From positions 16,426,614-16,490,613 of the forward strand of contig JAYGXS010000004.1 of NCBI GenBank assembly GCA_036362985.1: DNA of 64,000 nt, read 5' to 3'. This DNA comes from Ligula intestinalis (Eukaryota; Platyhelminthes; Cestoda; Diphyllobothriidea; Diphyllobothriidae). Within the stretch, counting starts at the first letter, position 1, and each line of letters begins with the position of its first letter. The notes beneath the pieces are model-generated. The model had not been told where the DNA came from. It saw only the letters and a program-made list of their open reading frames with translations, and ran no database searches. This document shows, piece by piece, positions 44,340-58,125 of this stretch. The position numbers and the translations under genes are program-made.

Positions 44340-47300
44340 CGAAGGAAAACACGAAAGCGTTGCACCAGGAAGTGACCCACGGCCTAGAGGGGATGCAAAA
44401 AGTCACCGATAGGGGCGAAATTTTCGTAATAAAGGTCTACCGGAATCCACTGCCAGTACTGCTATTATCCAGAAAGTGGGTGACAGTGTCACAGGCCCGA
44501 GCCCGAAGCCCACAGTTGAAAACGAGGGCAGTAGATCAACCATAGACTCCGGTCGCAAACAAGATGGTCATAATAGCAGCACAAGAGCAATTAACGAGCA
44601 AGCAAGCGACAGTGTCATAGGCACGAAAAATGACATTAATAGGGAAGCCAGCATCATAATACAGGGATTAATGGAATCAACCGCAGCCACTCCCATGGAT
44701 TGGCATTCCGCAGATTTCCAGCTCTTCCATGCACTCATGAACAAAATGCTGGGACCCAATGTACCATTAGAGTGCGAAAAGGCCTTCCACCTTGGCAAAT
44801 GGCCAGAGAGCCCAACTGGAACGGCACGTCCCAGACCTCTGAAAGTGGTCGTGACAAGAAGCCAAGATGACAAGCTTATTCTTTCTAGGCGTTTTAAAAT
44901 AAAAGACTCTGACTCGGGAGTTTTTTCAGCAGGAGTTGTCAGCTGCAGAACGGAATAAACATCGTCAGCTTGTTTCCGAAAAGAGGGAGCGGGTCAGCAA
45001 GGGCGAAAACACCTTGGATATTTACAACAACCAAGTGATCCAGCGTCTACTGTTCTCCCCCGGGAAAGATCCTCCCCGGATGACCGCACAGTCGACCCGG
45101 TAAGGGGCGGGGAGAGCCTGACTGTAACCAATTTTTGAGCAAACAGAAAGTTAACTTTCATGTACACAAATGCACAGAGTATGCTTTCAAAGCTTGACGA
45201 GCTGAAGATTCATGCCTTTGAATTATCACCAGATATAGTTTCAATAACGGAAACTTGGCTGTCTAAACAGACAGTCGACGGCGAGAGATCTATGCCTGGC
45301 TGTCAACTGTTCAGAAAAGAAATAGAAGGTCGTAAAGGCGGTAGCGTATCAATATATGTGAAAAATGGACTCGCAGTTTTAGACAAAATGGATAAACTGG
45401 CGTGTACATCCGAGGCCATCTGGCTGTCCATTAAAGTACCAGGTGCACCCAACCTCGATATCCTGACACTCTACCGATCACCGAGAAGAGAGCCCGTAGT
45501 GGATTTTTCCTTGTTAGAGGAGCTGGAAAAGATTCCTGCACGATCGGACATCCTGATTGTGGGGGACTTCAACGTGCCTCACATCGACTGAGGTGCGGCC
45601 TGCGCATATAGCTCCGATCTAACCTTCGACAGCTGCCTTCTTAGCATGACTTTAAAGTTATTGCTCACGCAACACGTCAATTTTCCGACCATAATGCGCT
45701 ATGGCCAACAGTTCAACTGTCTGGACCTTGTTCTCACGAAATCGCAGGACAGCATCGACGAAGTGTCATGTCTCCCACCACTAGGTAAAAGTGACCATGT
45801 TGTACTGCTATGGGAGTAATCGTTATTCTCAATACCGGAGAGACCCTCAACAGCCAGAAGAAATATTTGGCGAGGCGATTTCGATCGAATAAAGACCAAA
45901 CTCACGTTCGCTGATTGGGAACCTCTTTTTTCTGGAAACATAACTGCGGACTATGAAGCGTTCCGGAACACACTGCACAGACTCATCGACAACCACAGTC
46001 CAATTTCGCGAAAAAAAGGTGACCACTAGACCGCGATGGCTTACGCGGGCCTTAAAAATAGAAGTGAACAAAAAGCGGAAGCTGTGGAAAAAAATGCTAG
46101 CAGACAGGACTCCTGCATCTGTCAGTGCCTACAAAACTCAGAGAAACCGGGTCAAGGGTCTTATTCTCAAAACAAGACGGGCTTTCGAAGCAGACTTGCT
46201 AAACCAGACCACAGTGAACCCCAAACTGCTTTACAGTTACCTCAGGCAGCGTACCAAAATCAAGGACCCGATACCCCTGCTGATGACCGCTGAGGGAAGA
46301 GACTTGATAGATGATGAAGCAAAGGCGGATCATCTGTCGAAATTTTTCCGATCAGTCTTCACAAAGGAAACGGCATACGATCACCCCACCGACGACACCG
46401 AAGCGGATACAGTAGTTGAGACTGTCCGATTCCCCGAGGCTGTTGTTCTTAAGTCACCAGGTCCCGACGACGAACCAGCCAAGATTTTGAAGGAGCTCGC
46501 CAATGAGTTTGCCAAACCACTCTCTATTCTCTTCCAAACATCTTTCGATACCGGATGCTTACCAGCAGATTGGAAATCCGCGAGGATTACGCCACTATAC
46601 AAGGGGTGAAGCCGGGTCTCAGTGAATAACTACTGAACGATCAGCCTTACTGCAATCTGTTGCAAAATCATGGAAAAAATTATCAAGCAACAACTTATGC
46701 AGTTCCCGGAACAAAACCATCTGCTATCGGATGCTCAGCATGGTCTTCGTAGAGGTAGGTCCTGCGTAATAAACTTGCTCTACTGTTTAGAACGGTGGAC
46801 TGAGGCAGTCGATAGTGGAAACTCCGTGCTGTCTATATTGACTTCAAAAAGTCTTTCAATAGCGTGCCGCACCACCACCTCCTTTACAACTTAGCCGTAT
46901 AGTAGTAAGGGGTAGGCTCCTCACGTGGATAAAAAGCTTCCTAATCGGTCGCTCCAAACTGTCCACATCAGCGACAAACAGTCAGCCAAGGTTGAGGTTG
47001 AGAGTGGTGTTCCCCGAGGCTCCGTTCTCGGCCCTATCTTATTTGTTATCTAAATAAACGACTGTGTCCGCGAACTGGATTGTGGTATCACCATGTTCGC
47101 CGATGATATAAAACTTTGGAGCGTAATTCGAACTGCGGCTGACGAAGTGCACTCACAGAAAAATTTAAATAGACTTCAAAAATGGTCGGTGGACTGGCTC
47201 TTACCGTTCAATAAAAGAAGTGCACTACCATTCAAGTCAGCAAATCCGGTTCTTCAAACGGCACGGCTTAACGACTGAATGACATACCATAGAAGGAAGT

Positions 47301-47920
47301 GAACGCCCAGAAAGTCTTGGGAGTCTGGATCACGCCCTCGCTTAAACCCTCCCTGCATTGCAAAAAGGTAGCCAAGTCCGCGATGTCGATCCTATACCTC
47401 GTCAGACGAGCTTTTTCTAACTTCAATGAAGAGTGCTTCACAAAAGTCTTCAGAACCTTCGGACGATCGCACCTAGAATCCGCTATCCAAGCTTAAGAGA
47501 CTCTGGGCCAGGAAAGACATCAACATCCTGTAAAAGGTACAACGGCGCGCAATCAAACTTGTTACATAGCAGGGCTCGCAGCCTTATGAACCACGGCTGT
47601 CGAATCTCAACCTCTTCCCATTGCGCTACATGCAGCTTCGGGGGGACCTCATACTAGAATTCCGCGTATTACGTCTTCAAGACTGCTGTCGTATATCAGG
47701 GGATTTTTTCGAATTAGCAACGACCACGAATCTGAGGGGTCATCCTCTCAAATTAAAGGTGACAGGGGCCAGGCTGGACGGTCGGAAACACTTCTTCTCA
47801 AAAAGGGTGGAATGCGCTTCCTCAGGATGTCATTATGTCGGAATTGCTAGGGGGTTTTAAGCGAAAATTGGATCGATATAGCAGTGCACGATTGATCGTA
47901 ACTGACAATTTACAATAATA
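44340..47920 (+). mobile_element. CR1-like LINE, nearly full length but decayed
   Basis: The order is ORF1 remnant, endonuclease, RT, 3' UTR. ORF1 (44476-44958) keeps the PRPLK block found in the ORF1 at 1897. The endonuclease (45160-45591) has TNAQSMLSKLDEL, ITETWLS, LYRSPRR and VGDFNVPHID. A TGA (45589-45591) interrupts it, and the continuation has LGKSDHVVLLWE. RT runs 45953-46609 with GPDDEPAKILKEL and PADWKSARITPLYKG. After frameshifts it keeps LLSDAQHGLRRGRSC, a damaged motif A (DFKKSFNSV), motif C FADDIKLW (47093) and the tail block LRGDLILEFRVL (about 47640). It ends in an AATAATAATAAT-like tail near 47915. Confidence 0.85.
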
Positions 47921-47924
47921 ATAA

Positions 47925-49780
47925 TGCTACTTTCAATTTTTCAGTAGCATTAGTTTTTATATCCATTCACGTTTGCTATATATAACGCCCTCTCACGCAT
48001 AGCCTCATGCGAAGGTCTCCGTGGTCTACCCTACTTGGCTATCTGCGTACCGTGATTACCCCGCTAGCGATCTTCTCAGCCAGACCTGACGGCCTTAACA
48101 TTCACCCTTGGTTCGACCCAAAGTGGACTATCGACGATCTGGACGGACGCCTCTGTTTTTCCAATTCCGTTGGCGGACTCTGCAATCAGCAAGGAGGAAT
48201 CAGGATGCGGCTTTCACACGGTGATTATCCTGGGAACCTTTGACATGCCCCCCGTTGGAACCACCATTTTTTCTCCTAAAGCTCACGCATTATCCCCACA
48301 AGAGCGACAGTTTTTCTCCTAAAAATCCTTGCTCCTACTTTCATCCAATGACACAGGACACCTGGCCTCGCCAACAGTCTGAGAAACAAATGTTTTGCTA
48401 CCACTGCACACATGCATAGATAGGGCACTCAAAGGAATTTTTCCTACATATCCCTCAATATACTGATGCTGATACTGATAACAGAATTGGTCCGAAGCCG
48501 GCTAGGAAGGACTGCCTTCAGCCGAAATGAGCCCATCTGTTGGCGCCGTTACATTGTTGGTATGCCCCTATGCTTACGCCGAAGATGACAAGAGAGCCAG
48601 TTTCTGTGAACAATAAGCTTAAACAGGATCCGTATAAACAACGAATCCCTAGCTCATCAACTCCAGTTTATTTGCGGGAGCGCTGGCCGTACTCGAACTC
48701 TGCTGCAAATGGCATGCGACAAGCGTTCTGGAATATTCCCGTTACAGCGTGACGTTCATTGACTGGCCGGCTCGTGCGCAAATAGCACTTTCGGGAAAAT
48801 ATTCACTTATCGGTCTGCGGTGTGGGGGAGTAAATACATCACGCGTAGGTGGTATGGCCACCGACGCTTATTGGCTTTCTGGCCTAAATGCCGCGAACAA
48901 CGTTGTATGGCTAGTGGCTTCGTTCTCATACCACACACTGCGCCATGAGGCCACCCTTTTTGAGAATTTTATCTTGTTTAAATATTTTTTTCCAATCATA
49001 ACAACAGAGTGTACTGTCAAACCGGATATAAAGCTGAGGTAAAGTAAGGACAAGGTCACTTCAGTTCAATTATGTTTTAATGAGGGGAATGTAGGCAAAC
49101 ACCCGTGATCTCCCAAGTGGTGACATTACAACTGAAAAATACATCGATACGGTAGAAAAATTCAAACAGTGTTCGCTCACCTGATTGCAGACGAAAAGTG
49201 AGCAGTCGTCAAATGGAAAATAGTAAACACCAACCGTTTGATCGCTCATTACGAGTAGTATGATAACATAAATATAGTATCTCGGCTCATGGGCAATGCT
49301 ACTTGCACGAGCCATTAGGTGAGTCAAAATAAAAAAGGGCAGACCATGAAGACAGTCCTTGCGCAATTCTTGGGAACTGATGGGCTTCTGAAGGCGATTT
49401 GACGGATTATAAGGCAAAAAAACTCCGCTCCTGGGAAGAAAATGTACAGGGGATAAGAGTATCGTGCTAATGAGGATGTGTAAGTTAGCACGAGGGAGAT
49501 TATCACGGTCATCGTCAGTATACTTATAGTAATATTGAGGATGGTCGTAGAGGTCTCGAGGTCCCCAGGGCGCCGAAGATGTGACAATGATACGCTCTTG
49601 CCGATTGCCGAAACTGCCGACAATGTGATGAATACAAGAGAATCACCACGATCGTCAATTATTCACTGGTGGTTGACAAAAATGAGATGCATACATAGGG
49701 GATGAAGTTGACGCAGCAAAAAATTACATAGTTTAATGTTCCCCAAAAATTGCAGTTAAGGCAATAAGACTAAGGCATTT
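47925..49780. other. No recognisable gene
   Basis: Frames of up to 115 codons on both strands carry no motif. The sequence is of mixed composition, and no repeat structure was identified. Confidence 0.35.
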
Positions 49781-49781
49781 T

Positions 49782-52470
49782 TTGATTATGGCAAGACTGC
49801 AAAGGTCGATTAGTATTGGAGTGGGCATTGCCAATGCAATCTGGCTTCCACTTAAAGACTTCAACGGAAGCGGACATAACAACATCCAGGAGCAGAGTGG
49901 AGCCGACGACTCGTTCCTTGGTCTGGTGAAGGAAGCTGCTAGCCACCAGGAAGTTCTTACTGTTAGTGACTTCAATGCACCTGCAATAGACTGGGACAAC
50001 CTGACAGTGGAGGCGGCGTCAACTTCCTTCAATTTCAAATTCATGGATCCCACGATTGACCTCTATTTGGCACAGAACGTTAAGGGACTTGCCAGATTTC
50101 GAGAAAACCAGCGAGCTAATTGTTTCGATCTCATTTTTACGAAGGATTCATCCTACATAGATGAAGTGCATTCAACTGCTCTGCTCGGTAAGAGTGATCA
50201 CACGATGCTAATGTGGGATTTCTCACTCCATTCTTAACGTCTGAGGAAAACGGAGGACCAGCCGAATATATGGAAGGCAGATTTTAATTTAATAAAGAAT
50301 GCACTGTCATCCGTGAATTGGGACTTCCAGTTCAAAGGGGATCCGGAGGAAGATTGGAGTTCACTCAAGAGGATTGCATTATATCTGATCAAGCGCTTTT
50401 GTCCGGTGAAGGTTCACAAGACGACTAGTCGCCCTGCCTGGTTGACCAGAGACCTTAACAGGCAATTCAAGAAGAAAAATAGAAAATGGAAATTATTTAG
50501 GGAAACTGGGTCGCCAGTGCACCTCAAAGAATTCCGACGCCAATGAAATGCGATAAAAAAAATCGATTCGCCTGGCCAGGAAAAAACTATGAATCAAGAA
50601 TCCCCCAACAGGCCGAAAAAAAGCCCAAAATTCTGTTCCGCTATATTAACCGTAGATTAAAAAACAAGGATCCAGTCGCAGTACTTAAGAATGATGATGG
50701 CGGAGAAGTGGAGAATGACGAGAAAGCAGAGTATTTAGCCAGTTTTTTACCTCGGTATTCACTAGGGAAACTGAGCTTCATTTTGATAATGCCAACAGTG
50801 CGGTTGAAAACGCCGGTCCGCACTTCATTCTCTATTATTTCTAACATGTGTAGTTGAGAGAAAGCTGCAGGGCCTCAAAGAAGCAAAGTCATCCGGTCCA
50901 GACAATATACCAGCCAAGTTCTTGAAAGAATTGGCAAGCAAACTCTCAGAGCCCCTAGCAAATATCTTTCAATCTTCATTTGAATTAGGAAAACTGTCAT
51001 CCGAATGGAAAATGGCGAATATTTACCCGATATATAAGGGCAGAGCCCGAACGAAGGTCAACCATTACCGGCCCGTCAGCCCTACTTGCATTTGCTGTAA
51101 GGTGATGGTAACGATAATAAAGAAGACGACAATGAAGTTCTTGTTGGGGAACAACTTAGTATCGGGGCTCCAACATGGCTTCAGAAAGGACCATTCTTGT
51201 CTTTCCAGCCTACTAATCTCCACTGAGCAGTGGACTCGCGCACTGGATGAAGATGGTAAAGTTGATGTCATTTAATCGGACTTCAAGAAGGCGTTCAACA
51301 GCTCCCACATAAGCGTCTTATGTATAAATTGTCATAAATTGGCATAAGAGGAAACTTGCTGGCATGGATCACAGATTTTCTCACAGGGCGATCGCAAACT
51401 GTGTGTATCGGTGACTCGAAGTCAAACCCTACATCTGTGCTGAGTGGCGTCCCCCAAAGCTCTGTCTTGGGGCCACTGCTCTTCCTTATGTATATCAACG
51501 ACTGTGTCAACGACTTAGGTTGCAGCGCTATCATGTTTGCCGACGACGTCAAACTCTGAAGAGCCATCAGGTCTGACGCCGATAGGGAAGCACTTCAAGA
51601 GAGTCTCAATCGACTTACCTGCTGGCCTGCTCATTGGCTCTTTAACTTCAACATTATTAAGTGTGTGGGTGTAAGACTCCGTACTAGAAGGACTAATGAG
51701 AAGGATGATTCATATATATGTTTATTTTATTGAAGGGTTACAGGCAAGAAATTCCTTCCTATACCTCCTCGATGGGCACCCGCTTTCAAATGTTGACGAA
51801 CAAAAGGGCCTCAGTGTTCTAATAAATTCCTCGCTTAAACCATCTTCACAGTATTTAAAAGCAGCTTAACGCGCGACGCAGGTGCTGTTTACGATTAGGC
51901 GGGGATTCTTCAACGTCGACAAGGAGCTCTTCAGGAAAACCTACGGAGCGTTTGTTCAGTCTCACTTGGTGTATGCCGTCCAGGCCTGGCGTCCGTGGTT
52001 CAACGAGGATTACATGTACCTGGAACGAGTGCAGGCGAGGGAATCAAAGATGGTCAAGAATCTTGGTCATCTGCCTTATGAAGACAGACTGACCGAACTT
52101 GATCTATTTACTCTCAAGTATAGGTGACTCCGCGGTGACCTCATACAAACCTACCGTATTGTTAGAGGCTGTCAGTGCGCCCTAGAATTCGACAATTTCT
52201 TTGAATTCACTCGGACTGATCATCTGCGGGGTCTGCCCTTTAAACTTCAGAGGAAACCGGCCCATATCGACGTTCGACGGAACGCCTCCTCTCAGAGGGT
52301 CATCGGAGCGTGGAACGGACTCCCTGACGAGGTGGTTCTCTCAGATACTGTTGACATTTTGAAGCACAAACTTGATTCTCATTTGCTGGGAAACTGTGAC
52401 AGGTATAATGAACATAGTGTCAGTAGCAGCACTTTGCAACTGGCTCACACTTATTGCTGATATTAAGCCT
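49782..52470 (+). mobile_element. CR1-like LINE, 5'-truncated
   Basis: It begins within the endonuclease (VLTVSDFNAPAIDWDN, then FDLIFTKDSSYI, LGKSDHTMLMW to 50237). RT pieces follow: SSGPDNIPAKFLKELASK (about 50890), SGLQHGFRKDHSC (51165), a damaged motif A (SDFKKAFNS, about 51280), SGVPQSSVLGPLLFLMYIN and motif C MFADDVKL (51535-51558). Then comes the tail block with LPYEDRLTELDLFTLKYR (52127), which runs past a stop to GLPDEVVLSDTVD. At least four stops or shifts disable it. Confidence 0.85.
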
Positions 52471-52574
52471 ACATTTGTATTAGGTATTATTGTTACGGTG
52501 GACATATTTGCGATTTTTGGTTATGAATAGGGAGCTCAAGGGCAAAAGCGTTCTTCCCTTAATAAAGTGACTTA
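52471..52574. other. Junction of two tail-to-tail LINEs
   Basis: This is the short AT-rich 3' UTR material between the + strand LINE ending near 52470 and the - strand LINE ending near 52575. Confidence 0.4.
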
Positions 52575-53725
52575 AAGTTTCGACTACTCTGTTACATGCA
52601 GTTTGAATGGATGACCTCTTAAATTCTTAGTTTTTGCTAACTCGACGAAGTCACCAGGTAGAAGGTAGCAGTCTTGATCGTGCATTATACGAAATATTTT
52701 TATCAGTTCAACACGTTGCTGCCTGTAACTGATAGGAAATTGGTCAAGATGACGTAAGCATACTTCATAGGGGAGTAAGCTCTCTCTGTTTACAATATTT
52801 ATTACACGCCTGTTTACATTTCCGGGAAATTGAGATCTTTCGCGGTCCAGGATCTCAAAACTTTGATAGCGAACTCTACTTTCGGCCACACAAATGTTAC
52901 AAAGAACTTAGCGAAACAGTCTTTATCAAACACATATAAAGCTTGTTTGACAAGATACAGGCCGATCGCACACTTGGCCACTGTTGCACAATACAGCGAG
53001 GGCTCAAGGGACGTTGTGTTTAACAATCCCGAATCTTTCTGCCCGTATACTTCATGCAGTTGGATGCCATTAAGGTCGTAAACTATGGGCTTCTGGGAGC
53101 TAGGTCAGCCAACTCGTAGGACATTGGACTTGTTCTCTTCAAATGGCAGAAGCCAGCCGTTCGACCAAGTTTGACTTCGCTTCAGATTTGTCTGCAATTG
53201 CTCTCTGCCAGCTGCATTTCTGCTGATCCTCCAACTGGCAATATCATTGGCAAGCATAGCGGTATCACAATCCAGTTCACGAATGCAGAGCAAAGAGCAG
53301 AGCCCTGGGGAGCCTCTCGTTTAAACGCAATCTTTGCCGCTCGCTGGTCTTTGATATGAACAGCTTTACAGCGGCGAAAGTAGAAAGCTTCAAATCCACT
53401 TCAGGATATTTCCTTTTACACCTATTTGGCTGTGTTTGTGTAGGAGTCTTTGATGTCGGTAGCTATCATATGCCTTCTTGAAGTCCATATAAACTAAATG
53501 AAGCGGATTTCGTACATGAACTAGCCAGGTCTTACATTCCAAATATTCAAGCAAGTCCATTAAGTAAGACCGGCTTCTAGTGAATCCATGCCACCTGTCT
53601 GATTGTAGATAATGCTGCTCTACGAGACAGATCAGCTCTCGCCTTAATACTTTTTCCCGAATTTTAAAGATGTTAAATTGATGTCCTCTGAAAGTGGCTA
53701 CATATAGAGCCACAATAAGCAATGA
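52575..53725 (-). mobile_element. CR1-like LINE RT fragment
   Basis: On the complement, FRGHQFNIFKIREKVLRREL precedes LQSDRWHGFTRSRSYLMDLL and motif A VYMDFKKAYDS (about 53490). The next piece has MLANDIASWRI at the motif C position (FADD is lost), then QTWSNGWLLPFEENKS. The last pieces have LYLVKQALYVFDKD and RVIN, then LLPYEVCLRHLDQFPISYR. The active-site pair is destroyed. It lies tail to tail with the LINE at 49782-52470. Confidence 0.8.
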
Positions 53726-54239
53726 GGTGGAGAGAATGATTTAGATCCACCGGCTATTCCTCCGTTGAGAAAAACGGTAAGTAAACCTTAGAAAATTATT
53801 GTGAACTAATAAAAATGCAGTGAAAAAATTCTACGTCGATATTTGGGGCAGAGCTCAGCTAGCCCTCAAATTCAAGAAAGACTGTCGGCGAACGAAGTTG
53901 CTTCGCGGAAAGATATCGAGGTGAAGTGTACATTAATACTGTTTTGCGTTTCTTGCCTTGTTTTCACTCGTTCCCTCGGCGCCTAGTCAAGCTGAAGAAA
54001 ACACTTCATGGTGTGCACTCCGTGCGGTCTTTCCTTTTTCTAACAGAAGCGATGACTCAAGAGACATGCTGCAATCACTCCCTAATAATGTGATCTATTT
54101 GAAGTTGATATGGCAGCGCACATGGTGGCCCCTGGGGCCGCCTTAACAGCCTATGCTCTCATATGCCTCCAGGCTTCGTGAATTGCTCATGATACCGAGC
54201 ATACGCGGCAGAGGATGAGAAGCGCGGCAAATGCAGCAA
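53726..54239. other. No recognisable gene
   Basis: A 62-codon frame only. The sequence at 53830-53850 (ttggggcagagctcagctag) resembles part of repeat family B near 21895, where ggggcggagttcagcgaac occurs, so family B may extend here. Confidence 0.3.
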
Positions 54240-54800
54240 AAGTCTACTGTCATCATTAATAACTTCAGTAGTGCTTTGGTAAAAATTAATGCAAAGTGGA
54301 TAATTGCTGCTCTTTGTGTGCAATCATATGAGCAGAGTAAATGTTAGTATAATAAGCAGTTACTTTCATCTCCGTCAACATATCGTTATGCTAAAATTAT
54401 GGTCGACGCTCAGTAAAACAATATGGTGACTTAAGGAGGAAGCAATGCGAAATAAAGCTAGGAGAAAAAATGCCTCGATAAAAATGAAGAAGTTGGTTAG
54501 TAGGATTGTTGCGATACAGCGAGATAGAACCTTGCTTGTTGATAATAACGTATGAGGATTCGAAACGCTTCTTGTCGTTGCAGAAATCATATAGAAGCAG
54601 AGGTTATGGTTTAGCGCCATAACACTTTTCGACTGCCTATAGGATCAAACATCAGAGGAATGAGACAGGAGGAGCTCTTTTCTGAGAGTAGGGTCGAAAC
54701 GACGAAGTGACAGCGGCGATCGCGAGATCATCACCGAGATATCAGAGATGCGACCTTGCGGATTATAGAGTCCACCGAAAGACTTCAAAAAAACAGGAGA
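54240..54800 (-). repeat. Dispersed repeat family B, copy 2
   Basis: It is collinear with 21700-22270 on the same strand: caacatatcgtt, taaggaggaagca, aagaagttggttagtaggattg, gataataacgtatgagg, aaacgcttcttgt, agaaatcatata, and gatgcgaccttgcgg. The (TTTA)n tail of copy 1 is absent. There is no recognised protein domain. Confidence 0.6.
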
Positions 54801-57100
54801 AGCCGCCACGTTAATCACTACAGGCCGCAAAACGGAGAAAAGTCTTGAACATTTAGCAATGATGGTTGAAAATAGAGTAAAATGATGAGAAACGGCTGCA
54901 AAAACGACTCCGCAGAGTAAAATATACACATATATGGGAAGCAATCTAACATAAAGAGAAACACCCAAATGCCAGGAGAAGATATAGATAGATATAGATA
55001 GTGCCGTACCGGCGCTGAAAAATATAAATTCCAAATTCCAAACCCTTTTAAAAGTCCAAAAGTCGCATGTTTGGGAAGTAAACGCACAATAATGACCACC
55101 TATCTTCGATTACTTAGCTCACGGAGAGTGATAGTGTGCTATTCACATTTCCTTCCGCTGTCTGATCTTATTCACAGTCTTGTTCCATGACAGGGGAAGG
55201 AGAAAAACACGTGCACTTTTCCTTGCAAATATAAACTGTGGTTCTATATTGCGCTAGAATTTTTCGTTAATCTAAGTTTTCGCGTACATTTAGCAGCAAA
55301 ACATAACCGGAAACAGCACCGTAATTACTGTCAGTTATTCAACTGTCTATTCAGTCAGTTTTGGATATTATTTTGATAACAATCGAAAGCCATGAGATTT
55401 GTACAAATACTGATAGTGCGTATTTTCGATATTGCAATTATTACCCTTAACGAGACTGATAAAAGTTTGGGTTGCTGGCAGTCACCGATAGCACCCGTTG
55501 CTTGTATAGCAAAATATGCAGTTAATGGATGGTAAAAAATAACATACCTTGAGTGAAACATTACAAGTTTATCTACAAGCGCCCAGTTTTTTAATCCATC
55601 AAGATCTATTGTGTATCTGTTTTAACGCACCAGTGTCTGTCTAAGTCTCCGCGAGTTTACAAATTATTCGAGATGGGTCGTCGAGGGTGGGTTTTCCATT
55701 TTACGATTTAAGCTGGCTGTTATTCCTGTTACATGTTCTGAATACTAATTGTTGTTGGATTCTACTGTAGGTTATTCTAGTTTGCGTCCCCCTGACAGAG
55801 CTTGTTTAACAGTTGTATGTTTCTCGGACAAATCGCACTCGGCCCACTCATTAAGGAATAGTTGGCATTCTATGGACTTCTTTCATTTGAAAGAATGGGG
55901 GAAAAGGCGTTACCCACGACCAACCTTCTTGGAAGGAAGCTAACCACAGTAAATCAGAGTTTAGCCCCAAAGACAGCCGTCTGCAGACGACGTACGTACG
56001 TCGTTACGTGTCATCACGATCGCCAATTATAGGCATTTAAAGTATACCGGCTGTTAATAATTCGCTAACTGACGAGCATTTACTAGCATTTGTGCTGTTT
56101 TATAGTTTAAAATGACCATTTGGGCTAATTAAAGTACTATTGTGTCTTATTACGTATTATTTACTTAACTACCATAAACATCACACCAAACCACGGGCAC
56201 TGTGACTGTGCTCCTGAATCGTCCCAAAATATGGCATCAAGGGACGTATCCAGATTGCCACAGCAGTGTTTCTTTTCTACTGCTTGGAATATCCTTGCGA
56301 TGTTGTTGCAGTGAATGCGAATGATTGTTCTCAAGAAGTCGTCGTCAGATATATTAAGTTTTCGGTAATCTTACACAGGCGCAGTCCAGAATTAATTGAT
56401 ACCGTCCTGACATCTATCATTGCCTGGGATAAACTTACACTTTTTGTTCCAGTTGCTCTTTTGCAGAACTGTGGCTTGAGAATGATCGCCATTAACCGTT
56501 TTCTGCAGTTAAACGTTCTTTCAACCCCTCGGTTATGGCAAAGAGCCTAAGAAGATCAGCTGCTTTGTCGGTTTTCCTATATTGTTGATGGTATAATATC
56601 GACATTGGGTAAAAGCCTACATTCAATTCGCGCCCGTATCTTGTCTTTTGAGGGGTTGACTATTTCGTGGAGCTTGTTTTTTGAAACTGGTAAGCCGATG
56701 CAGTTAACATTGAAACGCATCATTTTTTGTCGTCTCCTAGCGTCCTTTGTCTCATTACCTTATCGAACAAACGGTATCAAACGCTTAATATTTCAACTAG
56801 CGTATTCTGCGGTGTGTTCCTAAAACGTTGCCTGTACAATTTAACGGGTCGTAGAGGCCCGGTTTATCTTTCACCCGAGACTCCAAAAAGCACTTTGGAA
56901 ATAACGGATAATTTATCGAGTTTGACATCATACCGTTTATTAAGGATAGCGCTTCCAATAACTGCAAAACCTCCGATTAAGGTTTTTCGTTATTCGTTGC
57001 TGCGCTCTTAATAATGTCAGATCTAATTGGCACTGATAGTATCCTGTACAGTACCTTATTCCCAATGGTCGAAAATATGCGAGGCCCAGGTAATTGAATA
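54801..57100. other. No recognisable gene; short GATA-type microsatellite
   Basis: A run of agatatagatagatatagata lies at about 54979-55000. Frames of up to 94 codons (56266-56550, 56727-57011) have no motif. Confidence 0.4.
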
Positions 57101-57104
57101 GAAG

Positions 57105-58125
57105 GTGGAAGAACGTTCTCCGGGACCAATATTTTATTTGCCCGACGTTTCGGACTCTCACTCGAGGCCATTGCCAAGGAATGAAAACGTACTAATCACT
57201 GCATGATTAAATCAGCTCTACCGGAAGTGACCTTGGGTTCCCATTGCTCGCTCCCTCGCGAGTGACCTTGAGCCTTGCCAGTGCTCGCTCAACGCAATAT
57301 AGGCATCTGGGAGATCGATATGCCTATTAATAGAGCCCGCGTGCGAATGCCATGCTTCTTGCAGTAGGCGTGAGACTCGGTCGTCTGACTGGCTTAGTAT
57401 TCGCGCGTGTTCGAAGTCGAAGTCGTGCCCTGGCGAGGATGCTTGAGCGGCGACCAAGGATAGCTTGTGATTTCTTCCCACGTTCATGTTCGTGCAGTCT
57501 CGTGGCCACCCGTTTGCCGGTTTCGCCAACATAATTGGCTTGACCGCAAAGACAGTCGATTCGGTAAATAACACCCGATTTCTGGTTGACGGGTTATGGG
57601 CATGAGTTGCCTGAGGATTGTCGCTTCCGGTCGGTGAGCGACGCCAATTCCAAATTCGCTGACCAGTCGAGCGAATTCTTCAGATACACCAGCAATATAA
57701 GGTATTGCTCGCCAGCGTATTGGTTCTGGGTGCCCCGTTGGTTTTCTTTTTGCTCCTCGCCTGTATTTTTCGATGAAGCTGCCAGGATACTCATTCATTG
57801 TGAAAAGTTTCCGCAGATACTTGACCTAGGCTGGTTCGCTGCAGTGGGTTTCTGTGCGGTGATATGGCGTTCGTACGCAGCTGCGTTTGTGCGTGACTGG
57901 ATGGTTGCTGAGGTAACTCAGAATACGCGAGGTATTCGTCGCATTTCTGTAAACTGTTGTTTTGAGTTCCCCATCGTCTTTTCTGCACATCAGCACGTCG
58001 AGGAACGGCAACTGACAGTTTTTTTCCTCCATCATGAACTGGATGTCGGGGAAGATGGAGTTCAGATTCTCTGTAAAATCCCCAATCCTGTCTCGACGCG
58101 ATGATCGGCTAACCTCGACTTTCTA
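57105..58125 (-). mobile_element. Penelope-like element, C-terminal RT and GIY-YIG endonuclease relic
   Basis: Read on the complement from 58125: the late RT block NCQLPFLDVLMCRKDDGELK, SRILSYLSNHPVTHK and RWRAIPYIAGVSEEFARL, then GIGVAHRPEA. The GIY-YIG endonuclease follows, with NYVGETGKRVATRLHEHERG, GHDFDFEHARIL and HIDLPDAYIALSEHW. The tail reads MAMASSESPKRRANKILVPE, the eroded 3' end. Penelope elements pair RT with this endonuclease type, so the class is secure. At least four frameshifts disable the copy. Confidence 0.88.

Noticed and set aside
47433..47657. Separate gene between LINE blocks
   Set aside because: It is a shifted frame of the CR1 C-terminal region that continues at 47621-47860.
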